NCBI GenBank assembly: GCA_045545595.1
Contig: JAZQBG010000008.1
Coordinates: forward strand, 1 to 13,822
Reading direction: 5' to 3'
Source of the DNA: SIG205 sp045545595
Lineage (GTDB): Bacteria; Bacillota_I; Bacilli_A; RF39; UBA660
Length of the DNA stretch: 13,822 nt
The translations under genes were made by a program, and so were the position numbers. Positions 7,344 through 13,822 of the stretch are shown here, piece after piece; position 1 is the stretch's first letter, and each line of letters opens with the position of its first letter. The notes under the pieces were generated by a model. That model was not told the DNA's origin. It searched no databases and saw only the letters and a program-made list of their open reading frames with translations.

Positions 7344-7419
7344 CAAATATAGTATATTTTATGAATTATTGATAATAAAAATAATAAAAACGTGTTAAAA
7401 AATACAAAACAATAACCTT

Positions 7420-7439
7420 TTGTTTGAATTGACAAACAA
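7420..7439. repeat. 7-bp inverted repeat upstream of the secreted-protein promoter
   Basis: TTGTTTG (7420-7426) and CAAACAA (7433-7439) flank AATTGA and end four bases before the -35 element of the following gene. Position and symmetry suit a regulator binding site, but no regulator can be named. Confidence 0.4.
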
Positions 7440-7443
7440 GTAA

Positions 7444-7472
7444 TTGATTTTCTGTGAAAATTTTTATATAAT
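7444..7472 (+). promoter_or_regulatory. Sigma-A promoter of the TasA-like/LRR gene
   Basis: TTGATT (7444-7449) and a perfect TATAAT (7467-7472) are spaced by 17 bp. The predicted start near 7479 leaves a leader of about 55 bases and supports translation from the ATG at 7535, not from a TTG at 7499. Confidence 0.8.
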
Positions 7473-7534
7473 CAGATTAGAATTGTGAATAATACGAGTT
7501 GGACATTTTACGATACAATAAGAGGAGTATAAAA

Positions 7535-8245
7535 ATGGAAGAGACCAAACAAGAAAAGAAAATAAAGAAAAAAATTGTAGTTGCAATGGTAACAATGTTT
7601 CTATTAATTGTAACATTAATAGGTACTACAGTAGCATACTTTAACGCACAAGCACAAACGGATGTAATGACAATAAAAACAGGTTCACTTACAATGGGAT
7701 TCACAAGTGGTAATACATTAAATGCGGGTTGGATACATCCAATAACAGATGCAGATATAAAAACAACAGCAACATCATTACCATTTAGTGTAACAAACAC
7801 TGGTGACCAACATATGAACCTAACAATAAGTCTAACAGATATAACAATATCAGAAGAATTAAAAGACGTAGATTTTAGATGGGGATTATATAATGCTGAT
7901 ACAGGAAATGGACTAAGTTATGGAGTGTTTAAAGATATTGATGATGCGACAGAAATGGTAATATACCACGACACAATAATCGATTCAGCAAATCCAGATA
8001 TCACGAAAAACTACATCTTAAGAATATGGATACATGATGATGGAACGAATCAAAATTACATGCAAGGAAAAAGTTTAAGCGCGAAAGTAACCGTAGCTCG
8101 TGATGCAGTAGAATATACCGATGCAAGTTTCTTTACAATGGGTGGTAGTGAAATAACAGACTATGATGCATCATGTGGAAAAGATGTAGTAATACCTAAA
8201 ATTATAGGCAAAAATACAGTTAAAACTATTCATGGAAGTTGTTAG
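7535..8245 (+). CDS. Secreted TasA/camelysin-like protein, 5' part of an amber-interrupted gene
   Basis: As read this is 236 residues. A lysine-rich start and hydrophobic segment (about 14-34, IVVAMVTMFLLIVTLIGTTV) run into AYFNAQAQTDV, the SipW-type export signal of TasA and camelysin-like proteins. The next part resembles their beta-sandwich: the strand MTIKTGSLTMGF, then PFSVTNTGDQHMNLTISL. After about residue 200 a new section begins, FFTMGGSEITDYDASCGKDVVIP, which in related proteins leads into leucine-rich repeats. Translation stops here at TAG 8243-8245, yet the same frame continues for 168 more codons with those repeats. The ATG at 7535 is chosen because AGAGGAG lies eight bases before it. 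No sipW-type peptidase is in the window. The product is probably a cell-surface or matrix protein; no exact role is known. Confidence 0.75.
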   Translation: MEETKQEKKIKKKIVVAMVTMFLLIVTLIGTTVAYFNAQAQTDVMTIKTGSLTMGFTSGNTLNAGWIHPITDADIKTTATSLPFSVTNTGDQHMNLTISLTDITISEELKDVDFRWGLYNADTGNGLSYGVFKDIDDATEMVIYHDTIIDSANPDITKNYILRIWIHDDGTNQNYMQGKSLSAKVTVARDAVEYTDASFFTMGGSEITDYDASCGKDVVIPKIIGKNTVKTIHGSC

Positions 8246-8749
8246 AGTGATGTGGAATCTGGTGGTATGATTTGTGTTGGGGCATTTGATAGTAAATGTT
8301 TAACAAGTGTAATAATCCCTGATACTGTTACAACAATAGCAAATCAAATGTCAGGAGATGTTTTTAATGGTAATAATTTAACACACGTAACAATACCAGA
8401 AAGTGTTTCAAATATTGGAAATAATGCATTTTATAACGCTGGAATAAGCACATTATATATACCAGAAAGCGTTACAAAAATTAATTATGGTGCATTTGCT
8501 AAAAATTACTTATCACATGTGACAATACCAGGAAGTATTAGTAATATAGGTGGTAGCTCTTTTACAAACAATAAACTAACAAGTATAGTATTAATGGAAG
8601 GTGTTACTGGTATTGGTTATAATACATTTAAAAATAACAAACTAACAAGTGTAGAAATACCAAGTAGTGTTGTTTCTGTTTACGACAATTCTTTTGATAG
8701 CGATGTAGAAATAATACAACGTATTGCAAGTGATGATAGTTATTATTAA
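8246..8749 (+). pseudogene. BspA-type leucine-rich repeat part cut off by the amber codon
   Basis: This segment is in the same frame as the TasA-like ORF and starts directly after its TAG. It encodes about six BspA/LRR_5 repeats, such as LTHVTIPESVSNIGNNAF and LSHVTIPGSISNIGGSSF, and ends at TAA 8747-8749. Proteins with these repeats are exported and often bind surfaces or host molecules. A GTG at 8252 could restart translation after AGAGTGAT, but the product would lack any export signal. The simplest reading is one 404-codon gene disabled or shortened by a single-base nonsense change, for example CAG to TAG. Read-through or a sequencing error are alternatives. The repeats show no further stop or frameshift, so the break is recent or the segment is still used. 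Confidence 0.7.
8300..8707 (+). repeat. Tandem LRR-coding units with 66-base period
   Basis: Units begin at 8300, 8378, 8444, 8510, 8576 and 8642, each opening with a codon set for LTSV, LTHV, ISTL, LSHV or LTSI. Spacing is 66 bases (22 residues) except the first, at 78. Sequence identity between units is partial, so they are old coding repeats and not fresh DNA duplications. Confidence 0.8.
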
Positions 8750-8764
8750 TTAATTGGACAAAAC

Positions 8765-8800
8765 AAAAATGTAAGAATTTACTTCTTACATTTTTATTTT
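8765..8800. terminator. Bidirectional terminator between the LRR gene and gerAB
   Basis: AAAAATGTAAGAA (8765-8777) and TTCTTACATTTTT (8783-8795) form a perfect 13-bp stem around TTTAC, followed by ATTTT. On the minus strand it is followed by G and TTTTG, so it can also end the gerA operon; the gerAB stop codon lies partly within the stem. Confidence 0.85.
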
Positions 8801-9777
8801 AAAAATATTACAAAGTTAGAGATTAAAATAATAATAATTCCAATTAATATCAATATAAAACCATTATTTTTAGTTATGAAAGTATTCTTAATATATTGAT
8901 ATATAAAATATACACTCATCACACTAAATACAAAAATATTAAATATCCAAATCATAGAAAAGATCAATTCAAATCTTTCAATGAAATAGAAATATTGTAT
9001 CTGCTTAAAAGCAATAAATTCTGGATATTCAAAACTAATTATTAAATGTTTACCTAAAACTAATAAAGTAGTAATCAATATAATAAAAGTAACAATAGAA
9101 GAAATAATATATCCTATTATAATACTTTTATTATATCTTTCTTTTTCTAGAACAATATTCTTAGGAAAAATAGTTAATAAAAATATTGGTAGAGTAGATG
9201 ATATACCATAATATACTGAAGAAGCTAATACGTCACTTATCTTATGTTCAAAAATAGGGAAGATATTATTAAAATTGAAATTATATGCATTTAGAATAAT
9301 CGCACTAATAAATAATAATATACTAATTATTACTAAAATTTGTGAGCTTCTAAATATTGTTTCAACACCTTTTTTAATTGCATAAATCACAAGTAGTATA
9401 AAAGTTATTTCTAATATTAATATTGAAATATTAGGTAAATAATTAACATTTAAGAATATAGAAAATTTAGAAAACAATGAAACCATCATTAATATTGCAC
9501 CAATTGTTAAAACAAAATTAATTATGTTTCCTACGATTTTACCAAATTTATCAATATTGTATTCAATAATGTTTTTATTATCTAGTTTATTTTGAAATTT
9601 TAAAAATAATTTAAGTATCAATAATCCAATTAAGAAACCAATAATAGAACTAATCCATACATCTTGATGAACACTATTAAATAATATTTTTGAAATTAAA
9701 GGGAAGAATGCAACTTGACTTAAGAAAAATGTAACAACTCCAATTTGTAATGAACTGATTTTAATTTTATTTTCCAA
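8794..9777 (-). CDS. gerAB: Spore germination receptor permease subunit GerAB
   Basis: This is the B subunit of a GerA-type germinant receptor in the spore inner membrane. It belongs to the amino-acid/polyamine/organocation transporter-like superfamily and is thought to hold the germinant. The 327-residue protein is almost wholly hydrophobic with about ten membrane segments, starting ISSLQIGVVTFFLSQVAFFPL, which is typical of the family; it is somewhat shorter than the usual 360 or so. The start is TTG at 9775-9777, with GGTGAT before it formed from the last codons of gerAC, only four bases upstream, so translation is coupled. It is last in the operon and ends in the terminator shared with the LRR gene. 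The germinant cannot be predicted. Confidence 0.88.
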   Translation of the reverse strand: MENKIKISSLQIGVVTFFLSQVAFFPLISKILFNSVHQDVWISSIIGFLIGLLILKLFLKFQNKLDNKNIIEYNIDKFGKIVGNIINFVLTIGAILMMVSLFSKFSIFLNVNYLPNISILILEITFILLVIYAIKKGVETIFRSSQILVIISILLFISAIILNAYNFNFNNIFPIFEHKISDVLASSVYYGISSTLPIFLLTIFPKNIVLEKERYNKSIIIGYIISSIVTFIILITTLLVLGKHLIISFEYPEFIAFKQIQYFYFIERFELIFSMIWIFNIFVFSVMSVYFIYQYIKNTFITKNNGFILILIGIIIILISNFVIFLK

Positions 9778-9781
9778 AAAA

Positions 9782-10894
9782 TCACCATCCTTTTAATATC
9801 AAGTTACCTTTAGTTTCAATATTTATATCAACATTAATAACAATATCTAATTTTAAAAACTCTTTATTCCAATTTTCTTCTATGTCTTTAAAGTACCTAT
9901 GATTTTTTAAGTATATAGTATTACCAAATCCAAAGATATCTGTTCCATAATCTTGTTTAACTTTATCAATAGTATCACTTATCAAACTTTTTATTTTATT
10001 GTTAGTTTTATTTCTAATAACATCTAATTCAGTATCACAATTAGATTCTTCAATATTCGCACTGCCACTTACATTAATAATTATTTGTGGTTCATTATTG
10101 TTTATTTTAAACTTATTAGTAGTTTTTACATCCTTAAGTTTAACACTCATATTACTACTATCATCACATTTAAAACTAATAATAGTACTACTAATATTAT
10201 CAGTTATAAAATTATATCCTTTAGTTTGTTCTTTACCAAGATAACCAACTAACTTATCATCATCAAATATAGCCATATCTGATATTTGTAAATCTTTTTT
10301 ATCTTCTTCACCACTTTCCATAATATTAATGCTAGACATAACAGGATTAATTCCTTTGCTTTCTAAGTCATTAACAAACTTAGTGAATTTAATATTATTT
10401 GAGGCTCCACCTATAGTTGATGAAATTTCTAAACTACCTAAAATATTACCTCTAGGAAAATTTACTAATGATGTAGGAACGTTTAAAACTTCCTCGGGAG
10501 TATTATCTTTAGAGATTAATATTGTAAAATTTTTATTTATTTGATTACTTCTAAGAAAATAGTCAGTAATTTCACTAACTCCCAATTCAGCAATACTTTC
10601 TGATATTAGAACTAATTGTAGATGTCCTAAATATAACATATTAGGAGATTTTAAGTTTATATTGTTTAAGGCATCACTAATATTTTTACCGTTTGAAGTA
10701 TATACAATAGGATTATTTAGTTTTTCTTGTTCATCATTACTTTTTTCAGTATTCGCAATTTGTACTGAAACTTTATAACCATTTTCATCATTATCAATAC
10801 CAATCGCACTAACTATTGCAGAATTATTTAACTCTCTATAATTCCCGCAACCAACTAAAAATAAAGAACAAAATATAATTAAAAACTTTTTCAT
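9782..10894 (-). CDS. gerAC: Spore germination receptor lipoprotein subunit GerAC
   Basis: This is the C subunit of the GerA-type receptor, a lipoprotein on the outer face of the spore inner membrane. The 370-residue protein starts with a lipoprotein signal, MKKFLIIFCSLFLVGC, whose lipobox LVGC places the modified cysteine at residue 16. It continues with the family's NYRELNNSAIVSAIGID and later PRGNILGSLEISST. The C-terminal part (about 240-370) is the three-domain GerAC tail with KVKQDYGTDIFGFGN near 310-325. Its ATG overlaps the gerAA stop in the four bases ATGA (10891-10894), a sign of tight coupling. It ends in TGA, four bases before the TTG of gerAB. Confidence 0.92.
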   Translation of the reverse strand: MKKFLIIFCSLFLVGCGNYRELNNSAIVSAIGIDNDENGYKVSVQIANTEKSNDEQEKLNNPIVYTSNGKNISDALNNINLKSPNMLYLGHLQLVLISESIAELGVSEITDYFLRSNQINKNFTILISKDNTPEEVLNVPTSLVNFPRGNILGSLEISSTIGGASNNIKFTKFVNDLESKGINPVMSSINIMESGEEDKKDLQISDMAIFDDDKLVGYLGKEQTKGYNFITDNISSTIISFKCDDSSNMSVKLKDVKTTNKFKINNNEPQIIINVSGSANIEESNCDTELDVIRNKTNNKIKSLISDTIDKVKQDYGTDIFGFGNTIYLKNHRYFKDIEENWNKEFLKLDIVINVDINIETKGNLILKGW

Positions 10895-12372
10895 TTTTCT
10901 TCACCTGTTTCTGTTCTTTTTAATCTAGTTAGATTTTTTTCTGCAGTTAATGGATTTCTATTCCAGAGTTTATCTTTACTCATTCTAATAATGGCATCTT
11001 TTTGTTCTTTTAAATTAAAAGGTGCGAATGGGAAAGTAAATGGTTTTCCAAAAGAGGATATTGAACAAAGTTTTACTATAAAGAAAATACCTAAAATAAT
11101 AATTCCGTATACACCAAGAAGTGCGGCACCAAATAAGAATATTATTCTCCAAACTCTAATTGCATTAACAACATCAATTGAAGAAAATACTAGGGAAGAT
11201 ATTGCAGTAACAGAAATAACTATTACCATAATTGGTGAAACAATACCAGCAGATACAGCAGCATCACCAATTATAATCCCACCTAATATTGAAATCGCAC
11301 TACCACCAACACTTGGACTTCTAGTATCACTTTCTTTTAAGATTTCAAATGCAAGCATCATAAGAAGCGCTTCTACAAAACCAGGGAAGGGAACGCCTTG
11401 TCTTTGTGATGCAAAATTAAGTAAGAAACCTGAGGGAATTGCAGACTGATTATGAGTAGTTACCGCAACATAAAAAGCTGGAGTAAGAATAGAAATAAGA
11501 AACGCAAGAAATCTAATAACTCTTATAAAACTAACATTAGCAGATTTTTGATAATAATCTTCTGTAGTATGAAAATAATCAACAAAGAAAGTGGGTATAA
11601 TAAGTGCGAATGGACTATTATCTAGAATGATAACTATTTTTCCTTCCAATAATGCCATACAGGCTTTATCAGGCCTTTCAGTACTCATAATTGTAGGAAA
11701 ATTAGATTTACCATCTTTTTCTATTAATTCTCTTAAATAACCACTATCTACAATTGCATCGATATCTATCGCATCAAGTCTTTTATTGACTTCTTCGACT
11801 AAAGAATCATCAGCAATATCATGCATATAAAGAATTCCAACTCTGGTTTGAGTCTTTGTTCCCATTTTCTTCTCTTTCGCAAACAAAGTAGGTGATTTAA
11901 TTCTTCTTCTAATAAGTCCTAAATTTTTATTAAAGTTTTCAGTAAATCCATCCTTTGGACCTCTAACAATTGCTTCACTAGTAGGTGTTGTCACACCTCT
12001 ATCTAACGATGCACGCATTTCAAAAGCTATACCTTTTTTGGTTCCTTCAACTAGAATAATTTCAAATCCAGAATATAGAAAACTATATACATCTTCAAAA
12101 GTAGATAACTCTTTTAAGCTACCACTAGGAATCGTATTGTAAAAATATTTATATATATCTTTAAAATTTAGATTTTCTTTATCAATAATTGTTTTTCCGA
12201 TACTTTTTAATACATAGTTATTTATCTGTTCACTAGAAGTAATAGTTTCTAAATATAAAGATACTAATCTCTTTTTACCTATATAAATTTCTTTTACATT
12301 TAAATCAACACTTTCACCTGAGTCAACTTTAATTTTCTTAATACTTTCATCAATATCTTTATATAATTCCAT
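10891..12372 (-). CDS. gerAA: Spore germination receptor subunit GerAA
   Basis: This is the A subunit of a GerA-type nutrient receptor, which in known systems assembles with B and C subunits into a membrane channel that releases ions on germinant binding. The 493-residue protein has a soluble N-terminal domain (1 to about 250) with EAIVRGPKDGFTE (133-145), RRRIKSPTLF (155-164) and TERPD (231-235). A membrane region of four or five helices follows (about 250-435), with PFPGFVEALLMMLAFEILKE from 328 and SVGGSAISILGGIIIGDAAV from 354, then a basic C-terminal tail. These are the strongest signatures of the family. AGGTGATGAT before the ATG supports the start. It is the first gene of the operon, whose order is A-C-B; the A-B-C order of Bacillus subtilis gerA differs. 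Confidence 0.95.
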   Translation of the reverse strand: MELYKDIDESIKKIKVDSGESVDLNVKEIYIGKKRLVSLYLETITSSEQINNYVLKSIGKTIIDKENLNFKDIYKYFYNTIPSGSLKELSTFEDVYSFLYSGFEIILVEGTKKGIAFEMRASLDRGVTTPTSEAIVRGPKDGFTENFNKNLGLIRRRIKSPTLFAKEKKMGTKTQTRVGILYMHDIADDSLVEEVNKRLDAIDIDAIVDSGYLRELIEKDGKSNFPTIMSTERPDKACMALLEGKIVIILDNSPFALIIPTFFVDYFHTTEDYYQKSANVSFIRVIRFLAFLISILTPAFYVAVTTHNQSAIPSGFLLNFASQRQGVPFPGFVEALLMMLAFEILKESDTRSPSVGGSAISILGGIIIGDAAVSAGIVSPIMVIVISVTAISSLVFSSIDVVNAIRVWRIIFLFGAALLGVYGIIILGIFFIVKLCSISSFGKPFTFPFAPFNLKEQKDAIIRMSKDKLWNRNPLTAEKNLTRLKRTETGEEK

Positions 12373-12395
12373 ATCATCACCTACTTATCTAGTAA

Positions 12396-12425
12396 TATTC
12401 TGTGCTTAATGTAAAATTTAATTCA
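12396..12425 (-). promoter_or_regulatory. Putative forespore sigma-G promoter of the gerA operon
   Basis: On the minus strand TGAATT (12420-12425) is followed after 17 bp by CAGAATA (12396-12402). This is close to the sigma-G pattern TGAATA and CATNNTA, and germinant receptor operons are known sigma-G genes. The gerAA ATG is about 24 bases beyond the -10 element, and AGGTGAT lies between. Confidence 0.6.
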
Positions 12426-12434
12426 AAATATTAT

Positions 12435-12463
12435 TTCAAAAAAACAAGAAAATATGGTAGAAT
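12435..12463 (+). promoter_or_regulatory. Putative promoter of the lectin-like/AAA ATPase gene
   Basis: TAGAAT (12458-12463) preceded by TG forms an extended -10 element, with a weak TTCAAA (12435-12440) 17 bp upstream. The leader would be only about 15 bases and would hold the GGGGGAT ribosome site. The element is back-to-back with the gerA promoter. Confidence 0.5.
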
Positions 12464-12484
12464 AGTTGGCAATGGGGGATTAGT

Positions 12485-13822
12485 ATGCAAGAACTAACAT
12501 TATTAGAAGAAAGTCAAATATTTGGAGATAAGGCACTAGATGTAATAAAGAAAAGAGGAACAAAAGCTGCAATAACAGACTTCGCAATTCTTTTAGGAGG
12601 ATTTGTAAGTAGCGGTTATTATGTAGATGGGCACAACACACTAGATAAAAGGACAGGATGGTATTGGACTAAAACTGATGATCAGGATAATGACGCGCGC
12701 GTCGTTTACAACGTTGGTAATAGTCTCAACAACTATGTTAGTGAACGTTATGGTGGGGTTCGTCCCGCTTTACCGTTCTCATCAATCCAATCAATCCCCA
12801 CGAACGGAGTGAGTGGAAGATCAAAAGATAGAATACTTGAAGTAGAGTATGGTTATTACCCAAGAAGTGCGGTTTCTAAGAATTTACAAAAAGAATTAGA
12901 AAAAATGTATAATCGAGGCCATCTAAATGTAATAAGAAACTATATAACAGACTCAAGAAAATATGATGAATATGATAAACCTTTTTCACTCCAAATGCAT
13001 ATCGAATATGAATATAACGGCAAAAAATATGTAAGAGTTGAAGCTAATCCATATAATGATAAATTTACATTATCAAACGGAGAAACATATAAACGTGGTG
13101 ATGCAGTATGGGTTGAAGTAGAGCCAGTAAAGTGGTTAGTAGATGAAAAGTCAAAACTAATGATAACTGAAGAATTAATAGTTTCAGGTATACAATTCAA
13201 ACATGAAAGAGATTACAAAGGTGATTTTGATAATACCGATATGAAAGAGTTTATGGACAAGTATTTATCAATAGAGTTATTCAGAACAAATGCTGTAAAC
13301 CTAGGAGTAAGTAGTGAACAAGATGAAGAAAATAATAGAAGAAAAAACCCATATAACTTTGATTTTAGCTCAGTAAGTGAAGAAGATATAATAAAAGCAT
13401 CAGTACAAAGTGGAATATCAGTACTACTACATGGTAGAAGTAGCGAAGGTAAAAGCGCCAGAGTAAAACAACTAGACCCAGATTGTGAAATAATATATTT
13501 GGCTAATGCCACACCGGAAAGTCTAAACGGCAAAAGTGTAGCCATGACTGACCAAGCAACATTTGAAATGTTAAAGCCAATGTATGATAAAGGTGAAATC
13601 AGTTTTGATAAATTAATAGAAAGTAGTAAAAAGATAATAGATATAAAACCAACATGGTTAGTTAAGCTAGAAGAAAGATGCGAAAAAGAAAAAGATAAGA
13701 TACACATAGTATTTTTAGATGAAATAACAAATGCATTACCAGCAATACAAAACATGGCATTTAATCTAGTACTAGATAGAGAAGTAAATGGTAAATGGAA
13801 ACTACCAGAAAATGCAAGAGTA
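12485..13822 (+). CDS. Lectin-fold-like variable domain fused to MoxR-type AAA ATPase (partial, runs off the right edge)
   Basis: The frame is open from ATG 12485 to the end of the window, 446 residues. Residues about 30-100 (DFAILLGGFVSSGYY, TGWYWTKT, then a variable-looking stretch ending GGVRPALP) resemble the DUF6273/formylglycine-enzyme-like C-type lectin fold. A middle part (about 115-265) has HIEYEYNGKKYVRVE and WVEVEPVKWLVDE, the pattern seen after such domains. From about 285 a MoxR/AAA_5 ATPase begins: Walker A GRSSEGKS (317-324) and Walker B IHIVFLDEIT (407-415), then NALPAIQNMAFNLVLDREVN. Such ATPases usually remodel partner proteins, often with a VWA-domain protein nearby; none can be seen here. 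The start is supported by GGGGGAT and a divergent promoter. Codons for residues 71-96 are GC-rich and unlike the rest of the gene. The lectin-fold assignment is inferred; the ATPase call is firm. Confidence 0.8.
   Translation, partial: MQELTLLEESQIFGDKALDVIKKRGTKAAITDFAILLGGFVSSGYYVDGHNTLDKRTGWYWTKTDDQDNDARVVYNVGNSLNNYVSERYGGVRPALPFSSIQSIPTNGVSGRSKDRILEVEYGYYPRSAVSKNLQKELEKMYNRGHLNVIRNYITDSRKYDEYDKPFSLQMHIEYEYNGKKYVRVEANPYNDKFTLSNGETYKRGDAVWVEVEPVKWLVDEKSKLMITEELIVSGIQFKHERDYKGDFDNTDMKEFMDKYLSIELFRTNAVNLGVSSEQDEENNRRKNPYNFDFSSVSEEDIIKASVQSGISVLLHGRSSEGKSARVKQLDPDCEIIYLANATPESLNGKSVAMTDQATFEMLKPMYDKGEISFDKLIESSKKIIDIKPTWLVKLEERCEKEKDKIHIVFLDEITNALPAIQNMAFNLVLDREVNGKWKLPENARV
12692..12703. repeat. 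12-bp GC-only-core palindrome inside the variable stretch
   Basis: GACGCGCGCGTC is a perfect palindrome, extended by AAT and GTT flanks with one mismatched pair to 18 bases (12689-12706). Such a run of alternating C and G is rare in this AT-rich DNA. It lies at the start of the unusual codon stretch. Confidence 0.7.

Noticed and set aside
7499..7534. TTG at 7499 as the start of the TasA-like gene
   Set aside because: The ATG at 7535 has a good AGAGGAG site, and the extra 12 residues would come before the usual lysine-rich signal start.
8243..8245. TAG read as a sense codon across the genome
   Set aside because: TAG ends parE inside a terminator-like hairpin and ends the ORF at 449-451 just before a strong terminator, so general reassignment is unlikely.
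10991..11449. Plus-strand ORF of 152 codons opposite gerAA
   Set aside because: It lies opposite the most conserved membrane region of gerAA and shows no ribosome site or known motif.
13213..13755. Minus-strand ORF of 180 codons opposite the right-edge gene
   Set aside because: It is serine- and leucine-rich with no recognisable domain, and the plus strand holds Walker A and B motifs over the same bases.
1..13822. tRNA genes, rRNA, CRISPR arrays, insertion sequences or prophage genes
   Set aside because: I looked for cloverleaf ends, regularly spaced direct repeats, transposase or integrase motifs and terminal repeats and found none that could be supported.

Overview
The window looks like chromosomal DNA of an AT-rich, spore-forming Firmicute, probably an anaerobic gut lineage. 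A complete gerA-type germinant receptor operon points to spores. A tyrosine T-box, MntR, a cysteine-free ribosomal protein S4 and a secreted protein with BspA-like leucine-rich repeats fit the same group. Intact genes end in TAA, TAG (parE) and TGA (gerAA, gerAC), so the standard bacterial code applies and a Mycoplasma-type code is excluded. A closer taxonomic placement is not possible from the sequence alone.

Layout. 1-1006: the tail of an unidentified gene, a small sigma-region-4-like fragment with a strong terminator, and mntR on the minus strand. 1099-2777: a membrane glycosyltransferase and tspO, convergent and sharing the bases of their stop codons. 2906-4819: parE without parC beside it. 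5010-6518: promoter, T-box leader and tyrS. A two-way terminator separates tyrS from convergent rpsD, which has a long structured leader and an excellent sigma-A promoter. 7444-8749: a secreted TasA/camelysin-like protein fused in frame to BspA-type leucine-rich repeats, with the frame broken by one amber codon at 8243-8245. 8794-12372: gerAA-gerAC-gerAB on the minus strand with a plausible sigma-G promoter. 12485 to the right edge: the first 446 codons of a protein joining an N-terminal lectin-fold-like domain (ending in GVRPALP) to a MoxR-type AAA ATPase.

How the genes relate. Most of the window is housekeeping, each unit with its own promoter and terminator. The three gerA genes are translationally coupled and should build one inner-membrane receptor in the forespore. 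The accessory signals are the amber-split surface protein and the right-edge ATPase gene. Part of that gene's N-terminal domain is unusually GC-rich and is built almost entirely of codons ending in C or T, the pattern expected of a variable region of a diversity-generating retroelement or a recombining cassette. No reverse transcriptase or template repeat is in the window, so this is a lead and not a conclusion.
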